Source of the DNA: Lachnospiraceae bacterium
GTDB lineage: Bacteria; Bacillota; Clostridia; Lachnospirales; Lachnospiraceae
Assembly (NCBI GenBank): GCA_024696945.1
Contig: JAILGF010000071.1
Location: 62,001-126,000, forward strand
Direction: 5' to 3'
Length of the DNA stretch: 64,000 nt
Shown here: piece after piece, positions 51,021 to 59,772 of the stretch
Layout: every line of letters starts with the position of its first letter
Numbering within the stretch: the first letter of the stretch is position 1
Position numbers and translations under genes: made by a program
Notes under the pieces: model-generated
Database searches by the model: none
The model's input: only the letters and a program-made list of their open reading frames with translations
Told to the model about the DNA's origin: nothing

Positions 51021-51791
51021 ATAGACAACTACGAAAATTTCAAAAAATCAATTCTCCGTCTGACAGGCGTGGATCTGAACGCATACAAGGAAAACCAGAT
51101 GAAACGAAGGATAGATTCTCTGATCATGAGGAACAGGATTTCGGGATATTCGGAATATGTCAATCTTATCCGGGAAAACAAAGAAAAGTATGACGAGTTT
51201 ATGGGCTACATAACGATCAATGTATCGGAATTCTGGAGAAATGCCGATCAGTGGACTATCTTAGAGAACAAGATACTTCCTATGGTTATTAAGGATAACG
51301 GTATTAAGGTATGGAGTGCGGCGTGCTCTACGGGGGATGAGCCTTATTCCCTGGCCATGCTTTTGGCTGACCATCTTCCCATCTCTAAAATAAGGATAAT
51401 GGCAACAGATCTTGATAAACAGGTCCTTTTAAAAGCAAAATCAGGTATCTATTCCGAAAAATCCTTAGCCGGCCTGCCGGCCAGGTATAGAAACAAATAC
51501 TTTGTCAGGAAAAACGACTCTTCATTTGAAATCGTAGGAGATATAAAGAGATGTATTACCTTTAAGGAACACGATCTTTTAAACGCCAATTATCCTTCGT
51601 GCTTTGACCTGATCGTATGCAGGAATGTGCTCATTTATTTTACGGATGAAGCCAAAACAGCTGTATTTAAGCGCTTTAACAGATCGCTGAATGACGGCGG
51701 AATACTTTTCCTTGGAAGTACTGAGCAGATTCTTTACCCGAAAGAAGTGGGATTCGCACCGATTTCATCATTTTTTTATAAAAAACTATGA
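51021..51791 (+). CDS. cheR: CheR-type chemotaxis protein methyltransferase with apparent AUA start
   Basis: The 256-residue SAM enzyme methylates glutamates of chemoreceptors. Conserved parts are LTGVDLNAYKENQMKRRI, TINVSEFWRN, KVWSAACSTGDEPYSLAML, ATDLD, FDLIVCRNVLIYF and GGILFLGSTEQI. Comparison with B. subtilis CheR (MDTYSVFTTKW...LTGVDL) places the start at ATA 51021, IDNYENFKKSIL. GGGAGG lies eight bases before it, and no ATG, GTG or TTG exists in frame upstream. The next standard start is GTG 51069, which would remove 16 conserved residues and has no good ribosome-binding site. No other chemotaxis gene is in the window. Confidence 0.85.
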   Translation: MDNYENFKKSILRLTGVDLNAYKENQMKRRIDSLIMRNRISGYSEYVNLIRENKEKYDEFMGYITINVSEFWRNADQWTILENKILPMVIKDNGIKVWSAACSTGDEPYSLAMLLADHLPISKIRIMATDLDKQVLLKAKSGIYSEKSLAGLPARYRNKYFVRKNDSSFEIVGDIKRCITFKEHDLLNANYPSCFDLIVCRNVLIYFTDEAKTAVFKRFNRSLNDGGILFLGSTEQILYPKEVGFAPISSFFYKKL

Positions 51792-51800
51792 TATTTTGTA

Positions 51801-51829
51801 TTGATTTTTTAAAAGTAATAGTTTATAGT
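51801..51829 (+). promoter_or_regulatory. Promoter of plsX-acpP
   Basis: TTGATT (51801-51806) and TATAGT (51824-51829) are 17 bases apart, 24 bases before the plsX start. No FapR-like palindrome was noticed. Confidence 0.6.
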
Positions 51830-51853
51830 TAATTTTGGAAAATGGAGAAAGCT

Positions 51854-52858
51854 ATGGACAATTATGTAAAAGTGGCAATAGATGCCATGGGTGGAGACAA
51901 CGCTCCGCTTGAACTTGTGAAGGGTGCCGTTGAAGCGGTTAATGAATCTGAAAAAATAAAGTGCTTTCTTGTGGGAAAGGACGATGCCATTAAGGAAGAA
52001 CTTAAGAAGTACACCTATGACACGTCAAGGATTGAGATAGTTACCGCCGAGGAGATCATCACGAACGATGAAGCACCGGTTATGGCGATAAGAAGAAAAA
52101 AGAATTCTTCCGTGGTTGTGGGACTGAATCTCGTAAAGTCAGGCGATGCCGATGGATTTATTTCCGCCGGCAGTACGGGAGCTGTACTTGTAGGTGCCCA
52201 ACTGATAGCCGGAAGGATAAAGGGCGTTGAAAGAACACCCTTAGCACCGGTAGTACCCACACTTAAAGGATGCTCGCTTCTTATAGACTGTGGAGCAAAT
52301 GTTGACGCAAGAGCTTCCCATCTCGTACAGTTTGCAAAGATGGGTTCAATTTACATGGAAAACGTTATAGGGGTAAAGAACCCTAAGGTCGCGATCGTAA
52401 ACATCGGTACTGAGGAAGAGAAGGGCAATGCACTTGTAAAGGAAACATATCCTCTTCTTAAAAACTGCTCGGACATCAATTTCGTGGGGAGCATCGAATC
52501 ACGTCAGATTCCTTATGGAGATGCTGATGTTATAGTATGCGAAGCCTTTGTCGGAAACGTTATCCTGAAAATGTACGAAGGCGTTGCAGGTGCACTGGTT
52601 GCAAAAATAAAAGAAGGTCTTACGGCAACACCGATCAGTAGCTTTGGTGCGCTGTTATGCAAGAAATCACTTAAGAAAACCATGAAGGGCTTCAGCATGG
52701 ATGATTACGGCGGAGCTCCCATGCTTGGACTTAACGGGCTTGTTATGAAGACTCACGGAAATGCCAGATCGATCGAAGTAAAGAATTCAATACTTCAATG
52801 TGTTAAGTTCAGTGAAAGCAATATACCTGACAAGATCAGGAGAAATTTACAAGAATAA
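51854..52858 (+). CDS. plsX: Phosphate acyltransferase PlsX
   Basis: The 334-residue enzyme makes acyl-phosphate from acyl-ACP for phospholipid synthesis. KVAIDAMGGDNAPLELVKGAVEA, EAPVMAIRRKKNSSVVVGL, FISAGSTGAVLVGA, IDCGANVDARASHLVQFA and MDDYGGAPMLGLNGLVMKTHG are characteristic. ATG 51842 is four codons earlier, but ATG 51854 behind GGAGAAAGCT fits better. It is followed by acpP, its substrate carrier, a conserved arrangement. Confidence 0.95.
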   Translation: MDNYVKVAIDAMGGDNAPLELVKGAVEAVNESEKIKCFLVGKDDAIKEELKKYTYDTSRIEIVTAEEIITNDEAPVMAIRRKKNSSVVVGLNLVKSGDADGFISAGSTGAVLVGAQLIAGRIKGVERTPLAPVVPTLKGCSLLIDCGANVDARASHLVQFAKMGSIYMENVIGVKNPKVAIVNIGTEEEKGNALVKETYPLLKNCSDINFVGSIESRQIPYGDADVIVCEAFVGNVILKMYEGVAGALVAKIKEGLTATPISSFGALLCKKSLKKTMKGFSMDDYGGAPMLGLNGLVMKTHGNARSIEVKNSILQCVKFSESNIPDKIRRNLQE

Positions 52859-52882
52859 AAATCATTATACAGGAGGGTGAAA

Positions 52883-53113
52883 ATGGAATTTGAGAAATTG
52901 CAGAAAATCATATCTGAGGTATTAAATGTAGATCCGGATGAGGTTTCAATGGATACAACCTTTATCGATGACCTCGGAGCTGATTCACTGGATGTTTTCC
53001 AGATCATCATGGGCATTGAGGAGGAGTTCGATATCGAGATCTCAAACGAGGATGCCGAGAATATCGTTACAGTTAGAGATGCAGTTGAACAGATCAAGAA
53101 TGCGATAAACTGA
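52883..53113 (+). CDS. acpP: Acyl carrier protein
   Basis: The 76-residue acidic helical protein carries acyl chains on a phosphopantetheine arm attached to the Ser of DDLGADSLDVFQ (about Ser37). The rest (EEEFDIEISNEDAENIVTVRDAVEQI) is standard ACP. ATG 52883 lies behind AGGAGGGTGAAA; a GTG six bases earlier is unlikely. VFQIIMGIEEEF replaces the more usual TVELVMALEEEF. Confidence 0.95.
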   Translation: MEFEKLQKIISEVLNVDPDEVSMDTTFIDDLGADSLDVFQIIMGIEEEFDIEISNEDAENIVTVRDAVEQIKNAIN

Positions 53114-53118
53114 TTTAA

Positions 53119-53140
53119 GAGGCTGTCTGACGACAGCTTC
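53119..53140 (+). terminator. Hairpin after acpP (weak terminator or attenuator)
   Basis: GAGGCTGTC and GACAGCTTC form a 9-bp stem with one G-T pair and loop TGAC, followed by TATTTATT. The T-run is imperfect, so partial read-through into rnc is expected, giving high acpP and lower rnc-smc-ftsY. Confidence 0.5.
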
Positions 53141-53163
53141 TATTTATTACATAAGGTGAAAGA

Positions 53164-53862
53164 ATGCTATCAGAAAATAAAATACGAGAGCTTGAAGAAA
53201 AGATAGAATACACCTTCAAGGATAAGGAACTCATGACACTTGCTCTGTCACACAGTTCGTATATAAATGAACTTACGGTACGGAACAGACAGTGCAACGA
53301 GAGGATAGAGTTCTTGGGTGATGCTATTCTGGAAATGGTATCAAGCGAATACCTGTACAAGAACAGACCACAGGACAAGGAAGGTGTCCTGTCAAAGCAA
53401 AGAGCTGCGCTTGTTTGCGAGAAAGCACTTGCCGGAGCTGCCAGAGCAATAAATCTAGGAGATTATCTTCTCTTGGGAAAAGGAGAGGCTTCCAACGGAG
53501 GAGCTAACAGGGACTCCATTCTGGCAGATGCTTTTGAAGCAATGATCGGAGCTATTTACCTTGACGGCGGTTACGATGTGGTGAAGGCATTTATTATCAA
53601 AAGAGTGCTGGAAAGCGGAAACGGCACCTTTGTAGATTATAAATCGCGTTTCCAGGAGATCGTTCAGGGAAAGACAAACGCAAAAATAGTATATGAGCTG
53701 ATCGGAGAGACGGGGCCCGAACATGACAGAAAGTTCGAGGTAGCGGTCTCTATTAATGGTGTTGTACTCGGACATGGCTTTGGCCACAATAAGAAATCAG
53801 CCGAACAGAATGCCGCCATGGAGGCAATAGTAAGGACGAGGAGACAGAGCGACTGGGCTTGA
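53164..53862 (+). CDS. rnc: Ribonuclease III
   Basis: The 232-residue double-strand-specific RNase matures rRNA and processes structured RNAs. The catalytic signature NERIEFLGDAILEMV and the second acidic motif DAFEAMIGAIYLDGG are present. The C-terminal double-stranded RNA-binding domain covers about 158-228 (KSRFQEIVQGKT, GHGFGHNKKSAEQNAAMEAI). The ATG follows AAGGTGAAAG. It is the first gene of the conserved rnc-smc-ftsY string. Confidence 0.96.
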   Translation: MLSENKIRELEEKIEYTFKDKELMTLALSHSSYINELTVRNRQCNERIEFLGDAILEMVSSEYLYKNRPQDKEGVLSKQRAALVCEKALAGAARAINLGDYLLLGKGEASNGGANRDSILADAFEAMIGAIYLDGGYDVVKAFIIKRVLESGNGTFVDYKSRFQEIVQGKTNAKIVYELIGETGPEHDRKFEVAVSINGVVLGHGFGHNKKSAEQNAAMEAIVRTRRQSDWA

Positions 53863-53895
53863 TCCGGATTATCAAGTGTTGTTCAGGTGTGAAAA

Positions 53896-56800
53896 ATGTA
53901 CTTAAAAAGTATTGAAATACATGGTTTTAAATCATTTGCCAATAAAATAGTATTTGAATTCAAGAACGGAATTACGGCTATAGTAGGTCCTAACGGCAGC
54001 GGAAAGAGCAATGTTGCGGATGCCGTAAGATGGGTTCTTGGCGAACAGAGTGCAAAGCAGCTTAGAGGCTCGTCGATGCAGGATGTCATCTTCTCGGGTT
54101 CGGAAGCCAGAAAGCCCATGGGCTATGCATTTGTTGAGATAACCTTTGACAACTCTGATCATAAGCTTCCGATCGAGTATGAAGAGGTAGCCGTAGCCAG
54201 ACGCGTATACAGGTCGGGCGAAAGTGAATATCTTATAAACGGGAATGTCTGCAGACTGAAGGATGTCCAAGAGATGTTCATGGATACCGGTATCGGCAAG
54301 GAAGGCTATTCCATTATCGGACAGGGACAGATTGACAAGATCCTTAGTACAAAGCCCGAGGACAGACGTGAACTTTTCGACGAAGCAGCCGGTATCGTTA
54401 AATTCAAAAAAAGGAAAAATATCGCTGAGAAGAATCTTTTTGAGGCTGCCGACAATCTTATACGTGTAAATGATATCATCGGCGAGCTTGAAAAGCAGGT
54501 AGGTCCTCTTGAAAAGCAGTCGGAGGTTGCAAGGGAATACCTTCGCTTAAAGGAAAAACTGAAGGTCTTAGAGGTTAACAATTTCTTAAAGGAATACAGC
54601 GAGAGCGGGAAAAAGAAAAAAGAACTCGACGAAAAATGTGAAATAGCCACCGAGGAGCTCGAATCCACAAAGAGTGCCAATGAGCAGGCTGAGGCCGAGT
54701 ATAAGAGACTCGAGGAGGAAATCGCAAAAATCGATACCTCTTTAAGTGAGAAGAAGAATGAACGTCAGGAAGCACTTATCGATTCCGAGAAAAAAGAGGG
54801 AGAGGTTAAGCTTCTTATCCAACAGCTTGAAACCATAGACCAGAACAGCAAGAGGATTGAGGAGCGTATCGGTGAGATAAAAACCGATATCGATGAAAAA
54901 TATAGCGAGAGAGCTAACTTTGAGAAGAAAAAGCTTGAATTTGAGAACAAGCTTAAGGAGTGTGCTTCAAGGAAGGAAAAAGCATCCGATGAGCTTAACG
55001 GCATAAGGAAGAATATTGAAGAGCTGACAGTCTCAATAGAAGAAACAAACAATGAGATACTAAAGCTCGCTAACCTGAACGGACATGTAAAGACAAGTAT
55101 AGAGCATGCCGATACGGTTTTAGAGCAGCATACACTAAGACGTTCCGAGCTTTCATCAAGACTTCTGTCGTTAAAATCAGACGAAGCGGATGCGGCTGAA
55201 CTTGTTAGTTCTTTAGAGCAGAAATACAATACCGTTTCAAAGACCATTAAGGATAAAGAGGATGAAAGATCGGGACTTGAAAAGAAGATCCTCGATCTCG
55301 ATAAAGAAAGAAGAAGGTTTTCGGCCGATATTGACAGGTCAAATCATGAATTCCTGTCACTTACATCAAGGCTTGAGGCATTAAAACAGATATCCGAAAG
55401 ATATGAAGGATACAGCGCTCCGGTTAAGAAGGTAATGGAGAAGAAGGACGAATTTCCCGGAATCTGCGGAGTTGTTGCGGACCTTTTCTCTACGGGAAAG
55501 GAGTACGAGACAGCCGTTGAGACCGCACTCGGAGCAAGTATCCAGCATGTCGTTACCGAGGACGAAGCTACCGCTAAGGCCGTGATAGAATACCTGAAGC
55601 GTGAAAAGCTCGGCAGAGTAACATTCCTTCCCATAACTTCGATAGGGGACGGAAACAGGGGAAAAGTTGAAAATGAAGTATTCCAAGAGAAGGGCGTGAT
55701 AGGAGACGCAGCTTCTCTTGTTAGCGCAGATGAAAAGTATTCCGGTATTGTAAGACATCTGCTGAAAAGCTTTGTTGTTGTCGACAATGTAGATAACGCT
55801 TTAAAGATTGCAAGAAAGTACGATTATAACGTAAGACTTGTAACTCTGGAGGGTGAGCTTTTATCTCCGGGCGGTTCGATCGCGGGCGGTGCTTACAGGT
55901 CTAAGGGAAATCTTCTTGGACGTAAGAGAGAGCTTGAAGAGTTAAAGAAAGAGATAGAGAAGAAAAAAGAGGCGCTTGAAAGCTTAAAACAGGAGCAGAA
56001 ACAGATTTCCGAAAAAGGTAAGGATGCCGCAGCTGCACTGGATTCTTTAAGAAATGATCTGAAGGACAGATATGTCGAGCAGAATACTGCCGGTCTTGAG
56101 CTTAAAACTCAGACCAAAAACCTTGAGGATATCAGAAAAAAAATCGATGATTATAAGGCTGAGAACGCAGCATTAGAGCAGAAGTCCAGGGAGCTTAAGC
56201 AGGAAATTGAACGTGAAAAACAGAGCTTAAGCGACAATGACGGTAAGCACAAAGAATACGAAAAGAAAATAGAGGATACAGGTATCCTTATCGCGAATGC
56301 AAAGGCTGAGGAGGAAACTGCGTTAAAGAAGGTTTCCGATATTGCGATTGAGTATTCAAATATTGAGCAGGCACTTGTATATACCACAGAGAATATTTCG
56401 CGAATCGACTCGGAGATAGAGCGACTGAATTCTGACAGTGAAAGGATTAAGAGCGGCGCCGAGGACAGTGCCAGGGAGCTGACTTTAAAGCAGAAACAGA
56501 TTGACGAACTGAAGGAAAGTATATTACAGAATAAGCAGAAGACGGAAGAACTGACTAAAAATATCGATAAGCTTTCCGGTGAAAAAGAAAAGATTAATCA
56601 CGATCACAGCGAGTTCTTTAATTCATGGTCAGAGCTTACCAAAAAGATCAACAGCCTCGATAAGGAGGCCATGCGTCTTCAGGCACAGCGTGACAAGCTT
56701 TCTGAGATCCTTGATGCTCAGGTTACATACATGTGGGAGGAATACCAGCTGACTGTTTCAACGGCTGAGGATTACAGGAGCGATGACTTCAAGGCTTCAT

Positions 56801-57456
56801 CTGCTAAGAAGGATATTACCGAGTGCAAACAGGATATTAAAAAACTTGGCGATGTTAATGTTAATGCCATTGAAGAATATAAGAGCGTTTCGGAGAGATA
56901 TGAGCTTCTTACCGGTCAGAGGAAGGATCTGATCGAGTCAAAGGAGAAGATCGAAAATATCATAAAAGAGCTTGATGAGGCCATGAGAAAGCAGTTCACT
57001 GAGCGTTTTGAGCTGATCCGCAGAGAGTTCAACAATGTATTCAGGGAGCTTTTCGGAGGCGGAAAGGGTGAGCTGGAGCTTATGGAGGATGAGGATGTCC
57101 TCGAGGCCGGAATCCGTATTATCGCGCAGCCGCCGGGAAAGAAGCTTCAGAACATGATGCAGCTTTCAGGTGGTGAGAAGGCACTTACTGCCATAAGTCT
57201 TTTGTTTGCGATACAGAATCTTAAGCCCTCGCCGTTCTGTCTTCTTGACGAGATCGAGGCTGCTCTGGATGACTCGAACGTTAAACGTTATGCAAGCTAT
57301 CTGCATAAGCTGACGAATAATTCTCAGTTTATTGTTATAACCCACAGACGCGGTACCATGGCCAGTGCGGATATGCTGTACGGTATCACCATGCAGGAGA
57401 AGGGTGTTTCCACTCATGTTTCGGTGAGCCTTATTGAGGATGATCTGGAGCAGTAG
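53896..57456 (+). CDS. smc: Chromosome segregation protein SMC
   Basis: The 1186-residue condensin subunit has Walker A GPNGSGKSN (about 32-40) at the N-terminus and two long coiled-coil arms. A hinge spans roughly 510-680 (GICGVVADLFSTGKEYETAVETALGASIQHVV, LLSPGGSIAGGAYR). The C-terminal head has the ABC signature LSGGEKALTAISLLFA and Walker B PFCLLDEIEAALDDSN. The start MYLKSIEIHGFKSFANK is standard. It works with ScpA and ScpB, which are not in the window. Confidence 0.97.
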   Translation: MYLKSIEIHGFKSFANKIVFEFKNGITAIVGPNGSGKSNVADAVRWVLGEQSAKQLRGSSMQDVIFSGSEARKPMGYAFVEITFDNSDHKLPIEYEEVAVARRVYRSGESEYLINGNVCRLKDVQEMFMDTGIGKEGYSIIGQGQIDKILSTKPEDRRELFDEAAGIVKFKKRKNIAEKNLFEAADNLIRVNDIIGELEKQVGPLEKQSEVAREYLRLKEKLKVLEVNNFLKEYSESGKKKKELDEKCEIATEELESTKSANEQAEAEYKRLEEEIAKIDTSLSEKKNERQEALIDSEKKEGEVKLLIQQLETIDQNSKRIEERIGEIKTDIDEKYSERANFEKKKLEFENKLKECASRKEKASDELNGIRKNIEELTVSIEETNNEILKLANLNGHVKTSIEHADTVLEQHTLRRSELSSRLLSLKSDEADAAELVSSLEQKYNTVSKTIKDKEDERSGLEKKILDLDKERRRFSADIDRSNHEFLSLTSRLEALKQISERYEGYSAPVKKVMEKKDEFPGICGVVADLFSTGKEYETAVETALGASIQHVVTEDEATAKAVIEYLKREKLGRVTFLPITSIGDGNRGKVENEVFQEKGVIGDAASLVSADEKYSGIVRHLLKSFVVVDNVDNALKIARKYDYNVRLVTLEGELLSPGGSIAGGAYRSKGNLLGRKRELEELKKEIEKKKEALESLKQEQKQISEKGKDAAAALDSLRNDLKDRYVEQNTAGLELKTQTKNLEDIRKKIDDYKAENAALEQKSRELKQEIEREKQSLSDNDGKHKEYEKKIEDTGILIANAKAEEETALKKVSDIAIEYSNIEQALVYTTENISRIDSEIERLNSDSERIKSGAEDSARELTLKQKQIDELKESILQNKQKTEELTKNIDKLSGEKEKINHDHSEFFNSWSELTKKINSLDKEAMRLQAQRDKLSEILDAQVTYMWEEYQLTVSTAEDYRSDDFKASSAKKDITECKQDIKKLGDVNVNAIEEYKSVSERYELLTGQRKDLIESKEKIENIIKELDEAMRKQFTERFELIRREFNNVFRELFGGGKGELELMEDEDVLEAGIRIIAQPPGKKLQNMMQLSGGEKALTAISLLFAIQNLKPSPFCLLDEIEAALDDSNVKRYASYLHKLTNNSQFIVITHRRGTMASADMLYGITMQEKGVSTHVSVSLIEDDLEQ

Positions 57457-57470
57457 AGGTGTGGATTTTT

Positions 57471-57575
57471 ATGGTGCGGTGGCGACAGATAATTCCGCCA
57501 TACTCACGTGAAATCAATCAGAGGGACGGTTCTGTGATTAAAAAATATAGAGTATATAATATTTTAAAGGGGTAA
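57471..57575 (+). other. Small ORF with REP-like sequence between smc and ftsY
   Basis: A 34-codon frame opens at ATG 57471 behind AGAGGTG (ten-base spacing) and ends five bases before the ftsY ATG. It covers AGAGGGACGGTTCTGTGA, which resembles half of a GGGACGG-type palindromic repeat common in Clostridia. It may be repeat-derived rather than a gene. TATAAT at 57555-57560 may be a -10 box for ftsY. Confidence 0.3.
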
Positions 57576-57579
57576 ATAT

Positions 57580-58536
57580 ATGGGTTTATTTAGCAGATTA
57601 TTTTCAGGTCTCAGTAAGACCAGGAAGAGCATCGCCAACGGATTGAGCAGTATTTTCAGTGCATTCTCCTCGATAGATGACGATTTTTATGAGGAGCTTG
57701 AGGAGACGCTTATTATGGCGGATCTTGGCATTAATGCTACCGAGGCTATAGTGGAAAACCTTAAGGAGAAGGTTAAGGAGAATAAGATTAAAAAACCCGA
57801 GGAGTGCAGACAGCTTCTTATTGACAGTATTGAGGAGCAGATGTCGGTTCCGGAGGATGCATATGAATTTGAGAACCGTAAGTCCGTTGTTATGGTTATA
57901 GGTGTTAACGGTGTAGGTAAGACTACTTCCATCGGAAAACTTGCAGGTCAGCTTAAAGGTATGGGGAAGAAGGTTCTTGTGGCAGCTGCGGATACTTTCC
58001 GTGCAGCAGCTATAGAACAGCTTACTGAATGGACCAACAGAGCCGGCGTGGATATTATTGCTCAGTCGGAGGGGTCAGACCCCGCAGCGGTTGTTTTTGA
58101 TGCTGTTTCGGCTGCAAAGTCGAGAAAGACGGATATCCTTCTTTGCGATACCGCGGGACGTCTTCACAACAAGAAGAATCTGATGGATGAGTTAAAGAAG
58201 ATAAACAGGATCGTTGACAGAGAATACCCTGATTGTTACCGTGAGACACTTGTAGTATTAGACGGTACCACCGGTCAGAATGCGCTTGCTCAGGCAAAGC
58301 AGTTCAGCGAGGTTGCCAATATAACCGGTATTATTATCACCAAGCTTGACGGAACCGCGAAGGGCGGAATTGCCGTTGCAATACAGAAGGAACTCGGTAT
58401 TCCGGTTAAGTATATCGGTGTAGGTGAGCATATAGACGATCTTCAGAAGTTTGATCCTCATTCTTTTGTTGAAGCACTGTTTTCAACTAGAGAGACTGCT
58501 TCTGAGGATGGGGAGGACTCCGATAACCAAGAGTAA
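57580..58536 (+). CDS. ftsY: Signal recognition particle receptor FtsY
   Basis: The 318-residue SRP GTPase guides ribosomes making membrane proteins to the translocon. The N-terminal amphipathic start MGLFSRLFSGLSKTRKSIANGL substitutes for a long acidic A domain, which is short here. The NG domain has GVNGVGKTTSIGKLA, AADTFRAAAIEQL, DTAGRLHNKKNLMDEL, TKLDGTAKGG and GVGEHIDDLQKFD. The ATG follows AAAGGGGTAAATAT. It ends in a short acidic tail. The smc-ftsY adjacency is conserved. Confidence 0.96.
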   Translation: MGLFSRLFSGLSKTRKSIANGLSSIFSAFSSIDDDFYEELEETLIMADLGINATEAIVENLKEKVKENKIKKPEECRQLLIDSIEEQMSVPEDAYEFENRKSVVMVIGVNGVGKTTSIGKLAGQLKGMGKKVLVAAADTFRAAAIEQLTEWTNRAGVDIIAQSEGSDPAAVVFDAVSAAKSRKTDILLCDTAGRLHNKKNLMDELKKINRIVDREYPDCYRETLVVLDGTTGQNALAQAKQFSEVANITGIIITKLDGTAKGGIAVAIQKELGIPVKYIGVGEHIDDLQKFDPHSFVEALFSTRETASEDGEDSDNQE

Positions 58537-58573
58537 TGATGATAGTTTATAGTGAGCCTTTTCCGACTTATTT

Positions 58574-58611
58574 CGGATGTGTATGATACCAACAGGCGTC
58601 TGGTACATCCG
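58574..58611 (+). other. Hairpin in the leader of the CPBP gene
   Basis: CGGATGT (58574-58580) and ACATCCG (58605-58611) pair, flanked by TTATTT and AAAATAA. There is no T-run directly after the stem. It may be a weak terminator after ftsY or a leader structure. Confidence 0.35.
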
Positions 58612-58655
58612 GAAAATAATTAGGTTATATGGTTTTTCAAGGAGATTTAAAATAA

Positions 58656-59594
58656 ATGTCAGATAAAGAGTTAGAGGGAATCAACCAGGAATGGGGTCAG
58701 GAATGGGGTCAGACCCCGCCTCGGGGATATGTGCCTCAACAGTATAAGAACGGGAAGAATCCGGTTTTAGCCATAATCCTCACTTTTCTTATCATGTTGG
58801 CATTCCTGGCAATACAGGTAGTGGTTATTTTGCCTTTCATGGTTAAATCGGTTTCTCGTGTTGTTGTAGATTCACCGGAGCTTATGCTTGATGAACAGGA
58901 GTTTACCGATGCACTGTTGGGTTCAATTGATTATGTTGAGGTTTCGATGCTGGCAACATTTGTATCAATGGTGGTTGCCATCCTCTGGTACCGTTTTGTA
59001 TATTGCAAAGGCTATTCATTTGCAGACCTAAAGAAATCCTGTAAAAAGATAATGACGGGCAGAACGATTTTAGGATTGTTCCTGGCTGCAGTCTGCTTAT
59101 ATTATGCATCCAATTTTATTCTGCTTATTGTCTCATTGGTAAGTCCAAGCGCCATAGATGACTACAATGAGCTGATGGAATCGGCAGGACTGACCATAAT
59201 CAACTGGAAGATAATTGTTATGACGGTTATTATGGCTCCGATAAACGAAGAGTGCATAATGCGAGGCATTATTTTTACAATGTTGAAGAAAAATATTGCT
59301 CCGATAGCTGCAATTCTTATCAGTGCTCTGTATTTCGGAATTTTCCATCTAAACGTTGTTCAGGGAATATATGCCGGTCTGCTCGGTATATTTATGGCTT
59401 ATATTGCATATAAATACAAGTCGATCATAGCGTCAATGATATTCCATGCGATGTTCAATGGCTTGAATTTCCTGCTTTTGCTTACTCCCCAGGGCTTCCA
59501 GGAGAGCGTGATCCTGATGATTGCTATACCCATAATCACCGGTATCTTGTGGTTTTTCGTTGAGGGAAAAAGAAAAATTGCAGATATTGAATGA
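58656..59594 (+). CDS. CPBP family intramembrane metalloprotease (CAAX protease/bacteriocin-immunity type)
   Basis: The 312-residue polytopic protein has about seven or eight helices and the Abi/CPBP motifs: EECIMRG (E-E-x3-R, about 198-203), FGIFH (about 228-232) and HAMFN (H-x3-N, about 263-267). Such proteins cleave within membranes or give bacteriocin self-protection; the substrate is unknown. The cytoplasmic N-terminus repeats EWGQ (QEWGQEWGQTPPRG) because the DNA at 58693-58717 carries GGGGTC twice and then GACCCC, a palindromic repeat sequence in frame. The ATG follows CAAGGAGA at a long spacing. Confidence 0.88.
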   Translation: MSDKELEGINQEWGQEWGQTPPRGYVPQQYKNGKNPVLAIILTFLIMLAFLAIQVVVILPFMVKSVSRVVVDSPELMLDEQEFTDALLGSIDYVEVSMLATFVSMVVAILWYRFVYCKGYSFADLKKSCKKIMTGRTILGLFLAAVCLYYASNFILLIVSLVSPSAIDDYNELMESAGLTIINWKIIVMTVIMAPINEECIMRGIIFTMLKKNIAPIAAILISALYFGIFHLNVVQGIYAGLLGIFMAYIAYKYKSIIASMIFHAMFNGLNFLLLLTPQGFQESVILMIAIPIITGILWFFVEGKRKIADIE

Positions 59595-59600
59595 TTTTTG

Positions 59601-59629
59601 TTGATTTTACTAAAAATTAAGAGTATAAT
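59601..59629 (+). promoter_or_regulatory. Promoter of the coiled-coil gene
   Basis: TTGATT (59601-59606) and TATAAT (59624-59629) with 17 bases between are a strong match. Transcription from about 59636 would give an untranslated leader of about 137 bases. Confidence 0.75.
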
Positions 59630-59655
59630 TATTAAGAATACGATGGGTTTACTAT

Positions 59656-59766
59656 GCTGTAAGAAATTACAGCGACGGAGGTTAAGTCTGAAAGCCGGAT
59701 TTCAGACTTCCATCGGTGGTGCCGCAGGCACATCACCGGTGCGAAGGCTTGCCTGCTGCAAGGTGC
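59656..59766 (+). promoter_or_regulatory. Structured mRNA leader with four hairpins, last one covering the Shine-Dalgarno sequence
   Basis: Hairpin 1: GCTGTAA-GAAA-TTACAGC (59656-59673). Hairpin 2: AAGTCTGAAA with TTTCAGACTT, loop GCCGGA (59684-59709). Hairpin 3: CGGTG-GTGCC with GGCAC-AT-CACCG (59714-59738). Hairpin 4: CTTGC-N5-GCAAG (59748-59762). The ribosome-binding site AAGGTG (59760-59765) is partly inside hairpin 4. It matches no riboswitch class I can recall; ligand, protein or temperature control are all possible. Confidence 0.6.
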
Positions 59767-59772
59767 ATTGTT

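Noticed and set aside
51005-51193. 62-codon frame starting MGGKGHRQLRKF
   Set aside because: It is a shifted frame over the start of cheR and includes its Shine-Dalgarno sequence; the CheR frame has clear homology.
59656-59772. Known riboswitch (cobalamin, TPP, SAM, glycine, c-di-GMP) in the leader
   Set aside because: None of the conserved core sequences that I know for these classes is present; left as an unassigned structured leader.
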